In this document: in pieces, positions 15,006 to 23,046 of the stretch
How the letters are laid out: every line of letters starts with the position of its first letter
Numbering within the stretch: the stretch's first letter is position 1
DNA from: Leptospiraceae bacterium
GTDB lineage: Bacteria > Spirochaetota > Leptospiria > Turneriellales > Turneriellaceae
Reading direction: 5' to 3'
NCBI GenBank assembly: GCA_020440825.1
Contig: JAGRNJ010000015.1
Span: forward strand, 1 to 64,000
DNA: 64,000 nt
Translations under genes and position numbers: made by a program
Notes under the pieces: generated by a model
What the model was told of the DNA's origin: nothing
Seen by the model: only the letters and a program-made list of their open reading frames with translations
Database searches by the model: none

Positions 15006-17465
15006 ATGAAAGCAGAGAATTTTTTTTCAACTCTCGCTAAGATTACAATTCAGCATAAGTATGTTGTACTGGCGACCTTTACTTTATTGACGATCTTGTC
15101 TTTTTTTATCATTCAGAAATTAAAATTAAATGCTGACTTCTCTTCCCTGCTTGATCAAAATCATGAGGTTATTCAGAACCTCGATAAAGTCACCCGGGAA
15201 TATGGTGGCATCGGCAGCCTGATAATTGTCATAAATACCAATTCTTTTGAGAGGGGCTCAAAATTTGTTGAATCTGCAGTAGCTGGTTTATCGCAGAACT
15301 CAGATATTCGGTATATTGACTACAAGAAACCAATTTCTTTTTTCAAACGAAACCTGCTTCTTTATCTCGATTTGCAAGACATAAAAATTATCAGAAAGCG
15401 ACTTTACAATAAACTCGAATATGAAAGACAAAAAGCAAATCCCGTTACAGATATTTTTGGCTTAATGGAAACAGAAATCAAAGATCCTGGCTTCTATTAT
15501 CAGGACATTCTTGATAAATATAAAAATAAGCTCAATCTCAATTTTGATTTTGAAAATGGCAAAAAACAACTGAGGGGCAATGAGTATTTTTACAGCTTTC
15601 AGGAATCAGAACAATTGCCACATAGATTTGTTTTACTTATAAAACCTGTCAAGTCATCTGTTGATATAAACTTCTCAAGAAAAATTACACGAGAGGTAAA
15701 AAAGTTTCTGACAGAGAAAATTGGTCAAGATTTTGAAAATATTTCATTTCAAATGACCGGCCGCTACAAGAAGAAACTCGACACTATTGAAAAATTGGGC
15801 CAGGACATGAAAACCGTTTCATGGATATCGATCATTTCAATTCTTCTGATACTTATTTTCTATTTTCGCAATATTCGATTTTTATTGATCCTGGTAGTTT
15901 CGTTGTTTTCGGGATTATTATTCACTTTTGCTGCAACCACTCTGGTGCTCGGGCATTTGAATCTCGTTACCAGTATGCTGGCGGCAATTCTGCTGGGACT
16001 CGGCATCGACTTTGGTATTCATTATCTGGCCAGATTCAAAGAAGATATACAGCAAGGTGACTCACTTACTGATGCAATAGAACATATGCTTGTCCAGACA
16101 GGCAAAGCCTCTTTCATTTCAGCCACAACCACATCGATTGCATTTTTTATTCTACAGCTCTCAAATTTCAGAGCATTTTCAGAGTTCGGGCTTATCGCAG
16201 GTCTTGGCATACTCTTCATCTATTTTTCGATGACCTTTATAATCCCCTCGCTGCTTGCCATTGTTTATGCAAAAGATACTGCTTCGTTAAAAACAGTTCC
16301 ATTGCGCTTTCATATTTCACAACATTTAACTCGATTCCCTTTGACTACTGTACTGATATTTGCAGGTATCGCAATTTTTTCCTTCTGGCATATACCTCAA
16401 GTTCAATTTGACTATAACTTCAGCAAATTAACTGAATATAGCGACCTGGAGTCATATGCAACAGATGCCGAAGTGAACACTATGTTCAGTTTTTCACTGA
16501 CCCCCAGCATTATTCTGGCAGATTCTGCAAATCAGGAACGAGAGTATGAACGTGCAATTGAGAAATTTCAAAAATCTTTTCGTGAAGGCAAAACTTTGCG
16601 AGTCGATCGGGCAGTATCCATACAATCATTCATACCAGATGGCCAGAATTTAAAAATTAAAGAGATTACAAGAATTGATCGTCTATTGCAGAAATACCGA
16701 AAATATCGACCCACCATGTCACAAGCGACACGTAAAAAATTTGAGTCCATCGAAGAATTTATTGTACACTCACCAATTTCAGAAGAAAACCTGCCACAGA
16801 TTGTCAGAAATAACTTATTGCCTTTGCAAGAATCCAGTACCAAACGAATTGTGCTGGTATTCCCGAAAGCCGATCTCGGGCAGGGACGCCAGGTTCTTGA
16901 GTTTGCAGAGCAAATAAGCCAGATTCAGGTCAATGGCAAAGGAATCCCTCTTGCATCCGATTCACTGGTATTTGCAGAAGTCATGAACTTGATTTTCAAT
17001 GAAGGTTATGGGATTTTATTGATCTGCTATGCAGGTATTGTGCTGCTCGTATATTTAAATATAAGAAATATTTTCTCTACTTTTCTCATACTATTGCCTT
17101 TAACGTACTCTCTTTTTTGTCTGGCAGGGTTTATGGGTTTCTGGAATTTTAAGCTGGATTTTTTTAACGTGATCATGTTTCCGATTTTACTGGGTATAGG
17201 AATCGATAACGGAATACACCTGTTTTCACGATACAGAGAAACGAAAGATATTCAAAACAGCTTGAGTACAACCGGCAAAGCAATCACTGTCTCTTCGTTA
17301 ACTACGCTCTGTGGTTTTGGTGCACTTGCCTTCAGCGAAAGTCCCGGTATCTCTGGTATCGGTAAAATGGCCATTTTGGGTATATCGATCGTGTATATTT
17401 CATTTTCAGTTTTACTTCCCCAAATGATCGTAATCTATGAAAAAAATTTTATGAAGGAAAAGTAA
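15006..17465 (+). CDS. RND superfamily exporter, MMPL/HpnN-like
   Basis: The 819-residue protein has two repeats, each with an N-terminal helix, a large periplasmic loop and five helices, giving 12 predicted membrane helices. GLGIDFGIHYLARF (about residue 336) and GIGIDNGIHLFSRY (about 730) are the paired helix-4/helix-10 motifs with acidic residues for proton coupling in MMPL-type RND proteins. Members of this group export lipids, such as mycolate precursors or hopanoids. It is two bases after the DUF3047 stop and seven bases before the Aur1-like gene, which implies one operon and suggests a lipid substrate. Confidence 0.9.
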   Translation: MKAENFFSTLAKITIQHKYVVLATFTLLTILSFFIIQKLKLNADFSSLLDQNHEVIQNLDKVTREYGGIGSLIIVINTNSFERGSKFVESAVAGLSQNSDIRYIDYKKPISFFKRNLLLYLDLQDIKIIRKRLYNKLEYERQKANPVTDIFGLMETEIKDPGFYYQDILDKYKNKLNLNFDFENGKKQLRGNEYFYSFQESEQLPHRFVLLIKPVKSSVDINFSRKITREVKKFLTEKIGQDFENISFQMTGRYKKKLDTIEKLGQDMKTVSWISIISILLILIFYFRNIRFLLILVVSLFSGLLFTFAATTLVLGHLNLVTSMLAAILLGLGIDFGIHYLARFKEDIQQGDSLTDAIEHMLVQTGKASFISATTTSIAFFILQLSNFRAFSEFGLIAGLGILFIYFSMTFIIPSLLAIVYAKDTASLKTVPLRFHISQHLTRFPLTTVLIFAGIAIFSFWHIPQVQFDYNFSKLTEYSDLESYATDAEVNTMFSFSLTPSIILADSANQEREYERAIEKFQKSFREGKTLRVDRAVSIQSFIPDGQNLKIKEITRIDRLLQKYRKYRPTMSQATRKKFESIEEFIVHSPISEENLPQIVRNNLLPLQESSTKRIVLVFPKADLGQGRQVLEFAEQISQIQVNGKGIPLASDSLVFAEVMNLIFNEGYGILLICYAGIVLLVYLNIRNIFSTFLILLPLTYSLFCLAGFMGFWNFKLDFFNVIMFPILLGIGIDNGIHLFSRYRETKDIQNSLSTTGKAITVSSLTTLCGFGALAFSESPGISGIGKMAILGISIVYISFSVLLPQMIVIYEKNFMKEK

Positions 17466-17472
17466 TTGAAAA

Positions 17473-18462
17473 ATGGACATGATTAATGTAAATAGATTCT
17501 GGCAATCCTACTCCGAATGGTTTGATAATCTAACCCTGTGCAGAAAACTGATTCCCCTTTTTCTGGTTATTTCATACTGGATTACCATCGCTATCATTCA
17601 TTCTGCAGGGTTCAACCAGATATCTGTCGGATTACTCATTCTGGTATTATTTTACACCGGAGCTTACTCAGAAAAAATCGGCAGATTTTTTCTGCCTTTT
17701 ATACTCGTGGGAATTATCTATGATGCACATAAACATTTTGTAGCTGGCTTAAGAAGCCACATTCGGGTGCTCGAACCCTACTTGTATGAAAAAGCACTAT
17801 TTGGAATTAACGTTAACGAACAAATAATGACACCGAATGAATGGATTAAGAATCTTTATTCTCCCGCTCTCGATTTTGTAACCGGTATATTTTACCTGAC
17901 CTTTATGATCGCATTTCTAGCTTTGGCGGCCTACCTGTACTTTATTAAAACACGATCAGGAACCCGAGTTTTCAACAGTGAGCAGCTGAAAGCAAGAGTG
18001 CCTCAAATTATGTGGGCCCTCTTCACCGTCAACATGGCCGGTTACCTGACTTACTTTTTGTACCCTGCGGCACCACCCTGGTATTTCGATCTGTATGGTT
18101 CGGGGCCGGCAGACTTATCAGCCCCACCCTCTGCTGCCGGCGGTCTGCGATTTGATGCTTTACTCGGTCTTGATATTTTCAAGGGAATGTACAGCCAGAA
18201 CGCAAATGTTTTCGGAGCAATCCCGTCTTTACACTGTGCATACCCTGCTTTAATTTCAGTATATGCATTCTACTTCAAAAGTCTTCGTGTAATTTCAATC
18301 GTTTATTTTCTGGGAGTAGCATTCTCAGCCGTATATTTGAACCATCATTATATTATTGATGTGATAGCCGGAGCGATCTATTCTCTGGTAATCGGTAGTC
18401 TATTTATTTTTATCTGGGAGATACATTTTACTAAGAAGAAAGTACAAGATAGATTTTTCTGA
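17473..18462 (+). CDS. PAP2 superfamily, Aur1/inositol-phosphorylceramide-synthase-like
   Basis: The 329-residue polytopic protein has the two phosphatase-superfamily motifs of the Aur1-like (PAP2_3) branch: GAIPSLHCAYP at about residue 248 and NHHYIIDVIAG at about 290. The catalytic histidines are in SLHC and HHYIID. In fungi and some bacteria such enzymes transfer or release phosphoinositol groups on lipids. With ino1 and a CDP-alcohol phosphotransferase in the same cluster, an inositol-lipid role is reasonable but unproven. It follows the RND exporter by seven bases and its 3' end overlaps the convergent gene by 32 bases. Confidence 0.85.
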   Translation: MDMINVNRFWQSYSEWFDNLTLCRKLIPLFLVISYWITIAIIHSAGFNQISVGLLILVLFYTGAYSEKIGRFFLPFILVGIIYDAHKHFVAGLRSHIRVLEPYLYEKALFGINVNEQIMTPNEWIKNLYSPALDFVTGIFYLTFMIAFLALAAYLYFIKTRSGTRVFNSEQLKARVPQIMWALFTVNMAGYLTYFLYPAAPPWYFDLYGSGPADLSAPPSAAGGLRFDALLGLDIFKGMYSQNANVFGAIPSLHCAYPALISVYAFYFKSLRVISIVYFLGVAFSAVYLNHHYIIDVIAGAIYSLVIGSLFIFIWEIHFTKKKVQDRFF

Positions 18463-19198
18463 CACGCATGAGCACAGAAAGATTAACCGCTACCGCCAAT
18501 AATATGATCGTCACTGACAGAACTGAACCTTCAGTTTGAACAGACAGCCCCCAGAGCTCAAAATGAGGAAAATACTGGGTAACAAGAAGCGAAAAAACCA
18601 GATACGCAACCCGTTCAGGTCGGCGCATAAAACCTCTCCCTGCATGAACCCCCTGCTCTCTTACCAGTGCAGATAAATAACTGCCCAGAAATGAACCGGC
18701 AATTAAGGCAATCGAGCAAATCAGTAAAAATGTATTTTCTCTGAACAAGAACAGAATCCCGGCTAAAATAAAAAACTCTGAAAGTCTGTCACAGAATGAA
18801 TCATACAGTTTGCCAAACTTCGTGAGAAGATTCTTCTTGCGTGCGACCATTCCGTCTACCAGATCGAAAATACTGGCTATTGCAGCAAGCCCTCCGCCCA
18901 AACCAAGTAAACCGTGAGCAATTACAAAACCGGCACCGGCTGCGACAAAAACAGAAAGTGAAGTTATCATATTCGGTGTAAATTTTAATACTGAAAAAAG
19001 ATTACCAACCGGAGTCATCATAAAATGCGAGACTTCCATCAAAAATTTCCCGAGTATGACGGTTCCGCCATCTTGCTCTACTCTTTTATACTGTTTTCGA
19101 CGACCGGCAAGTGCGAGTCCCAGATACCAGAGAAAAGAAATCAGAATTATAATTAACAGGACAATGGGAAACCAGAAATTCAGATATTGAAAACTCAT
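18431..19198 (-). CDS. CDP-alcohol phosphatidyltransferase, candidate phosphatidylinositol-phosphate synthase
   Basis: The 255-residue membrane enzyme contains the full class motif D-G-x2-A-R-x8-G-x3-D-x3-D (VDGMVARKK...KFGKLYDSFCD, about residues 112-135). It transfers a phosphoalcohol to or from a CDP-lipid. The later segment RGFMRRPERVAYLV resembles the RPER region of archaetidyl- and phosphatidylinositol-phosphate synthases. An extra N-terminal membrane segment precedes the domain. Given ino1 nearby, the acceptor may be inositol 1-phosphate, but phosphatidylglycerol-type chemistry is not excluded. Its ATG overlaps the gtrA-like stop by four bases. Confidence 0.85.
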   Translation of the reverse strand: MSFQYLNFWFPIVLLIIILISFLWYLGLALAGRRKQYKRVEQDGGTVILGKFLMEVSHFMMTPVGNLFSVLKFTPNMITSLSVFVAAGAGFVIAHGLLGLGGGLAAIASIFDLVDGMVARKKNLLTKFGKLYDSFCDRLSEFFILAGILFLFRENTFLLICSIALIAGSFLGSYLSALVREQGVHAGRGFMRRPERVAYLVFSLLVTQYFPHFELWGLSVQTEGSVLSVTIILLAVAVNLSVLMRVRKIYLVLSS

Positions 19199-19587
19199 CG
19201 ATGCACACCAAAGACAAAATACCTGTGCATGGTAAAATTGAAGCCAACCCCTACAAGCACTGATGCAACTATCTTTGCCATAATGTACTGAAAAAACAGA
19301 TACTCTGCCAGCAAAAATACCAGACCGGTATTGAGCAGAAAACTGCAGATCGCAGTAAAGCCATACCGCAGGCTCTGTGCAAAAAGTTTTTTATGTTTTG
19401 CCTCAAATGCCCAATATCTGCCGGCTAAAAAATGTAAAAGGGCACCAATGAGTGAACCCATGGCAGTCGCAATTACGTACCACAAATGAAATATTTCAAC
19501 AAATATTATTGTCACTGTATAATCTGCTCCGGTAGCGATCAGAGATGCCAAATGTGTGCGCCAGAATGATTGTCTTAAGCTGCGCAC
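19195..19587 (-). CDS. GtrA family membrane protein
   Basis: The 130-residue protein has four hydrophobic helices and the GtrA pattern: LASLIATGADYTVTIIFVE, GRYWAF, LRYGFTAICSFLLNTGLVFLL and FNFTMHRYFVF. GtrA-like proteins are thought to flip polyprenyl-phosphate sugars for glycan or glycolipid synthesis. It is the first gene of a two-gene minus-strand operon with the CDP-alcohol phosphotransferase (ATGA overlap) and diverges from a glycosyltransferase 2 gene. The context fits glycosylation of a membrane lipid. Confidence 0.9.
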   Translation of the reverse strand: MRSLRQSFWRTHLASLIATGADYTVTIIFVEIFHLWYVIATAMGSLIGALLHFLAGRYWAFEAKHKKLFAQSLRYGFTAICSFLLNTGLVFLLAEYLFFQYIMAKIVASVLVGVGFNFTMHRYFVFGVHR

Positions 19588-19677
19588 AAATTCAACCCCG
19601 AAATCAACATCTTGATGTTATACAAAATTTTTTCGACAGAGCGTAAATCTCAAATTCATATTCACCTCTCAAGCATC

Positions 19678-20703
19678 ATGAAAAATTGTACCAAAGTGCC
19701 GAAAGTAAGTATATTACTGCCTGTGTATAATGCAGCCGAATGGCTACGAGACTGCCTGCACAGTATATCACAACAGACTTTTCATGATTTTGAAATTATC
19801 GCTGTCAATGATGGCAGCACCGATGATTCTCTGTTCATTTTACATCAATTTCAACAATTCGATAAACGAATGCAGGTTCACACTTTTACAGAAAACCAGG
19901 GTATAGTCGCTGCGTTAAATACTGCTTTTGACAAAGCCGAGGGTGAGTTTATTGCCCGCATGGACGCAGATGATATCATGCCGGCAGATCGATTAAGACT
20001 GCAGGCCAAGTATCTACTTGAACATACACAAGCCGGGGTGGTATCGGGACGGGTAGAATACATTGGAGACAGTGAAGCAAACCTCGGCTATTATCGTTAT
20101 GTGCAATGGCTTAACTCAATTTACTCTGCCTACGAAATTCGATTGCGCAGATTTATTGAATCTCCTGTTGCACATCCCTCTGTTATGATGCGCCGAAACA
20201 TTTTGCCAAAAACGGTATACCGTAAGGGTAATTTTCCTGAAGATTATGATCTTTGGTTGCGCCTGCTTGAGAGCGGGGCTGAAATTCATAAAATTGACGA
20301 GGTGGTTTTAAGGTGGAGAGACCACCCCAAACGAATCTCACGCACTAATAAAGAGTACGACAGAGAATATTTTTTTGAGCATAAGGCTCAATTTATTGCA
20401 GCCGAAATTGGGCGCCTCAAGCCAGAAAAAATTCTCGCCTGGGCAGGCGGCAGAAAAACCCGCCGTCGCATTGATTTTTTGAGAAAATTCGGTATCGAAA
20501 TGAAGGGCTATATTGATGTGCATCCCCGGCGAATCAATACAATAATTCAAGGTCTGCCCGTCATATCTCCAGAGAACATTCCCTGGCAAAGTGATATCCT
20601 TATTCTGGTTTTTGTTCCAAACTGGGGTGCGCGAGACGAGATCACCCGTTTTCTGGTTTCTCAGGGAGCGAAAGAGGGAGAGCAGTTTTTACTGTGTGCC
20701 TAG
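19678..20703 (+). CDS. Glycosyltransferase family 2 with extra C-terminal domain
   Basis: The N-terminal GT-A domain has VSILLPVYNAAEWL, VNDGSTDDS and the metal-binding RMDADD motif, then EDYDLWLRLL, all typical of family 2 enzymes that move a nucleotide-sugar unit. The last 100 residues form a separate alpha/beta region (WAGGRKTRRRIDFL, GYIDVHPRR, GLPVISPE, ILVFVPNWGARDEI) that resembles a nucleotide-binding fold. I chose ATG 19678 (341 residues) because homology starts just after it. An upstream in-frame start at 19612 would add 22 residues of non-family sequence. The gene is divergent from gtrA and followed by tRNA-Arg. Confidence 0.85.
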   Translation: MKNCTKVPKVSILLPVYNAAEWLRDCLHSISQQTFHDFEIIAVNDGSTDDSLFILHQFQQFDKRMQVHTFTENQGIVAALNTAFDKAEGEFIARMDADDIMPADRLRLQAKYLLEHTQAGVVSGRVEYIGDSEANLGYYRYVQWLNSIYSAYEIRLRRFIESPVAHPSVMMRRNILPKTVYRKGNFPEDYDLWLRLLESGAEIHKIDEVVLRWRDHPKRISRTNKEYDREYFFEHKAQFIAAEIGRLKPEKILAWAGGRKTRRRIDFLRKFGIEMKGYIDVHPRRINTIIQGLPVISPENIPWQSDILILVFVPNWGARDEITRFLVSQGAKEGEQFLLCA

Positions 20704-20765
20704 AAGAGATATTGCCCCCCGCTTTGCCTTGACAGTCTATCTGAAAGGCCGGGTTCATCCGATAA

Positions 20766-20837
20766 GCCCCCGTAGCTCAGTGGATAGAGCACTGGCCTCC
20801 GGAGCCAGGTGCGGTGGTTCGATTCCACCCGGGGGCA
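20766..20837 (+). tRNA. tRNA-Arg (anticodon CCG)
   Basis: The cloverleaf is complete: acceptor GCCCCCG/CGGGGGC, D arm GCTC/GAGC, anticodon stem CTGGC/GCCAG with loop CTCCGGA (anticodon CCG, codon CGG), and T arm GGTGG-TTCGATT-CCACC. The variable region is four bases and the discriminator is A. CCA is not encoded. The Trm112-like gene starts 13 bases after it. Confidence 0.95.
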
Positions 20838-20849
20838 AAAAGAGGCAAA

Positions 20850-21092
20850 ATGAATCCTGAATTATTAGAAATCCTGGTCTGTCCCAAGAGCAAACAAAAA
20901 CTGCAAATGGCAGATGCTGCCCTGCTTGCCAAAATAAATAAACGAATTCAGGAAAAAAAAGTCAAAAATATAGGTTCCGAGCCGGTCGAGTCTGAAATCG
21001 ATGCAGGTTTGTTTGAACCCAAAAATAAAGTTTTGTATATTATAAAAGAGGGAATTCCACAGCTTATTTACGAAAACGGAATTCAGCTGTAA
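20850..21092 (+). CDS. Trm112-like protein lacking zinc cysteines
   Basis: The 80-residue protein begins MNPELLEILVCPKSKQKL, the start of the Trm112/UPF0434 family, and ends with IIKEGIPQLI, the family's closing motif. In eukaryotes and many bacteria Trm112 activates methyltransferases. This copy keeps only one cysteine (in LVCP) and lacks the usual zinc set, as in several bacterial YcaR-like proteins. AGAGG precedes ATG 20850. An upstream in-frame start at 20814 would lie inside the tRNA. It lies just before dxs. Confidence 0.85.
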   Translation: MNPELLEILVCPKSKQKLQMADAALLAKINKRIQEKKVKNIGSEPVESEIDAGLFEPKNKVLYIIKEGIPQLIYENGIQL

Positions 21093-21099
21093 TCGCAAC

Positions 21100-23046
21100 G
21101 TGAACCAGTATATCGACGACATCCATTCGCCTGAAGACTTACGCAAACTGCCAGAATCGAGTTTGCCACAGGTATGCCGCGAAATAAGAGAGTTTTTGCT
21201 GCAGAGTGTGAGCCGCTCTGGCGGTCATCTGGCGAGTAATCTGGGAACTGTCGAACTGACCGTAGCTATGCACTATGTATATGAGTCGCCCAAAGACAAG
21301 ATCTGCTGGGACGTCGGGCACCAGACATATGTACATAAAATCTTAACCGGCCGTAAAGAGGCACTGGCTTCTGTACGCAAGACCGGGGGCATAAGCGGGT
21401 TTCCGAAAATTTCAGAATCGCCCCATGATCATTACAATACCGGCCATGCGGGAACCTCGATTTCCCAGGCGTTTGGTGAGGCAGTCGCCCGGGATATTCT
21501 GCATCCGCCTGAGCAGGGCAAAGGCAGTGCATATTCTGTACTGGCTGTGATTGGTGATGCTTCCATTGTTGCCGGTATGGCTTTTGAAGCGATGAATCAT
21601 GCAGGCTTTCTGCGTACCCCTTTTCTGGTTGTATTGAATGACAATGAAATGTCAATCTCGAACAATGTCGGAGCCATCAGCTACCGCTTAAACTCTTTGA
21701 TCACCAACCGAATGGTCAGAAAATGGCGACGCGCCTTATTCCGTTTTTTACACTGGCTGCCGGTGATTGGTACGGTGATGGAGCGACTGTTCCTGAGATT
21801 TTCAAGCAGCATGAAATCAATGCTTACCGATCATCAGTTTTTTGAAGAGCTGGGTTTTCGGTATCTGGGCCCCATGGACGGGCATGATGTTTTGCAGCTG
21901 GTTAAAATTTTTCGACGTTTGAAATCACTCGATGAGCCAACCCTCTTGCATGTTGTCACCCGAAAGGGGAAAGGTTATGATCCTGCAGAAAAAGATCCCA
22001 TACGTTATCATGGCGTGACCCCGTTTGTTCCGGCAGATGGAATTTCATCTATACCCGCAGCCCGCTGGGGGTTCAGTAAATTTGTCGGCACAACTCTAAC
22101 CCGTCTCGCAGAAGACAATACCCGGCTTACGGTGATTACTCCGGCTATGATTGAAGGCAGCGGTCTCATTGAATTCGCCAGAAAATTTCCTGCCCGTCTG
22201 TTTGATGCCGGTATTGCCGAGCAGCATGCAACAACCTTTGCAGGGGCACTTGCAAAAGCCGGAACCGACCCCTTTTTATGTATTTATTCAACGTTTCTGC
22301 AGCGTGGCTATGATCAGCTCATTCATGATATCTGCCTCATGAACCTTCCGGTACGACTGGTAATCGATCGGGCAGGTTGTGTAGGCGGTGACGGAGAGAC
22401 CCACCAGGGACTGTATGACATAGCATACATGGCGGCATTGCCGAACATTAAACTGCTCTCTGCAGCTACCGCCCAGGATCTGGTTGAAATGCTGATCTTC
22501 ATGAATGAGTATAATGAGTCGGCGATATCGGTACGTTTTCCGCGTACAGATGCCGTTGCAGATTTTCTACCAGAACGACTTAAAGAAGCTAAACCAGACC
22601 CATCGTACAATCCGTTTGTTCCAAAAGTGATTCGGGATGGTAAAGATATTGCAATTCTTTGTGAGGGAATCATGACTCAACGCGGGGTTGAAGTCGCTGA
22701 AAAACTCTCTCAACTGAGAATCTCTACCCGGGTCATTGATTTACGCTGTATTCATCCGCTGCCCGTAGAGGAATTGTCAGCACTGTTTGCCGGCCATAAG
22801 GCTGTCTTCACAATTGAAAATCACACCCGCCGCGGGGGGGTCGGAGATCTGCTGGCAGCTCAAATGAAAACCCAACTTGAATCGGTAACCTATGAAAGCT
22901 TTGCCTTTAACGATGTTCCGGTTGATCATGGCAGCATTCCCGACATTGAAAAAGAGCATGGACTCGATGCAGCATCTATCTATTCTTCAATACTCGCCCT
23001 GCTGAAAAAAAATAACCTGTTTGACCAGATCGCCCGCAGTGCTTGA
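21100..23046 (+). CDS. dxs: 1-deoxy-D-xylulose-5-phosphate synthase
   Basis: The 648-residue, thiamine-diphosphate-dependent enzyme joins pyruvate and glyceraldehyde 3-phosphate, the first step of the non-mevalonate isoprenoid pathway. SRSGGHLASNLGTVELTVAMHYV is at about residue 38, followed by the diphosphate-binding GDASIVAGMAFEAMNHAG and LNDNEMSISNNVGA. Transketolase-type DAGIAEQHATTFAGALAKAG and DRAGCVGGDGETHQGLYDIAYM mark the middle and C-terminal domains. The start is GTG 21100, seven bases after the Trm112-like stop. The murD start overlaps its end, so the three genes form an operon. Confidence 0.96.
   Translation: MNQYIDDIHSPEDLRKLPESSLPQVCREIREFLLQSVSRSGGHLASNLGTVELTVAMHYVYESPKDKICWDVGHQTYVHKILTGRKEALASVRKTGGISGFPKISESPHDHYNTGHAGTSISQAFGEAVARDILHPPEQGKGSAYSVLAVIGDASIVAGMAFEAMNHAGFLRTPFLVVLNDNEMSISNNVGAISYRLNSLITNRMVRKWRRALFRFLHWLPVIGTVMERLFLRFSSSMKSMLTDHQFFEELGFRYLGPMDGHDVLQLVKIFRRLKSLDEPTLLHVVTRKGKGYDPAEKDPIRYHGVTPFVPADGISSIPAARWGFSKFVGTTLTRLAEDNTRLTVITPAMIEGSGLIEFARKFPARLFDAGIAEQHATTFAGALAKAGTDPFLCIYSTFLQRGYDQLIHDICLMNLPVRLVIDRAGCVGGDGETHQGLYDIAYMAALPNIKLLSAATAQDLVEMLIFMNEYNESAISVRFPRTDAVADFLPERLKEAKPDPSYNPFVPKVIRDGKDIAILCEGIMTQRGVEVAEKLSQLRISTRVIDLRCIHPLPVEELSALFAGHKAVFTIENHTRRGGVGDLLAAQMKTQLESVTYESFAFNDVPVDHGSIPDIEKEHGLDAASIYSSILALLKKNNLFDQIARSA

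Noticed and set aside
20729-20757. TTGACA 32 bases before tRNA-Arg as a promoter
   Set aside because: No acceptable -10 is found 16-18 bases downstream, so I did not list it.
22323-22673. Minus-strand open frame of 116 codons opposite dxs
   Set aside because: Shadow of dxs, whose protein is complete.
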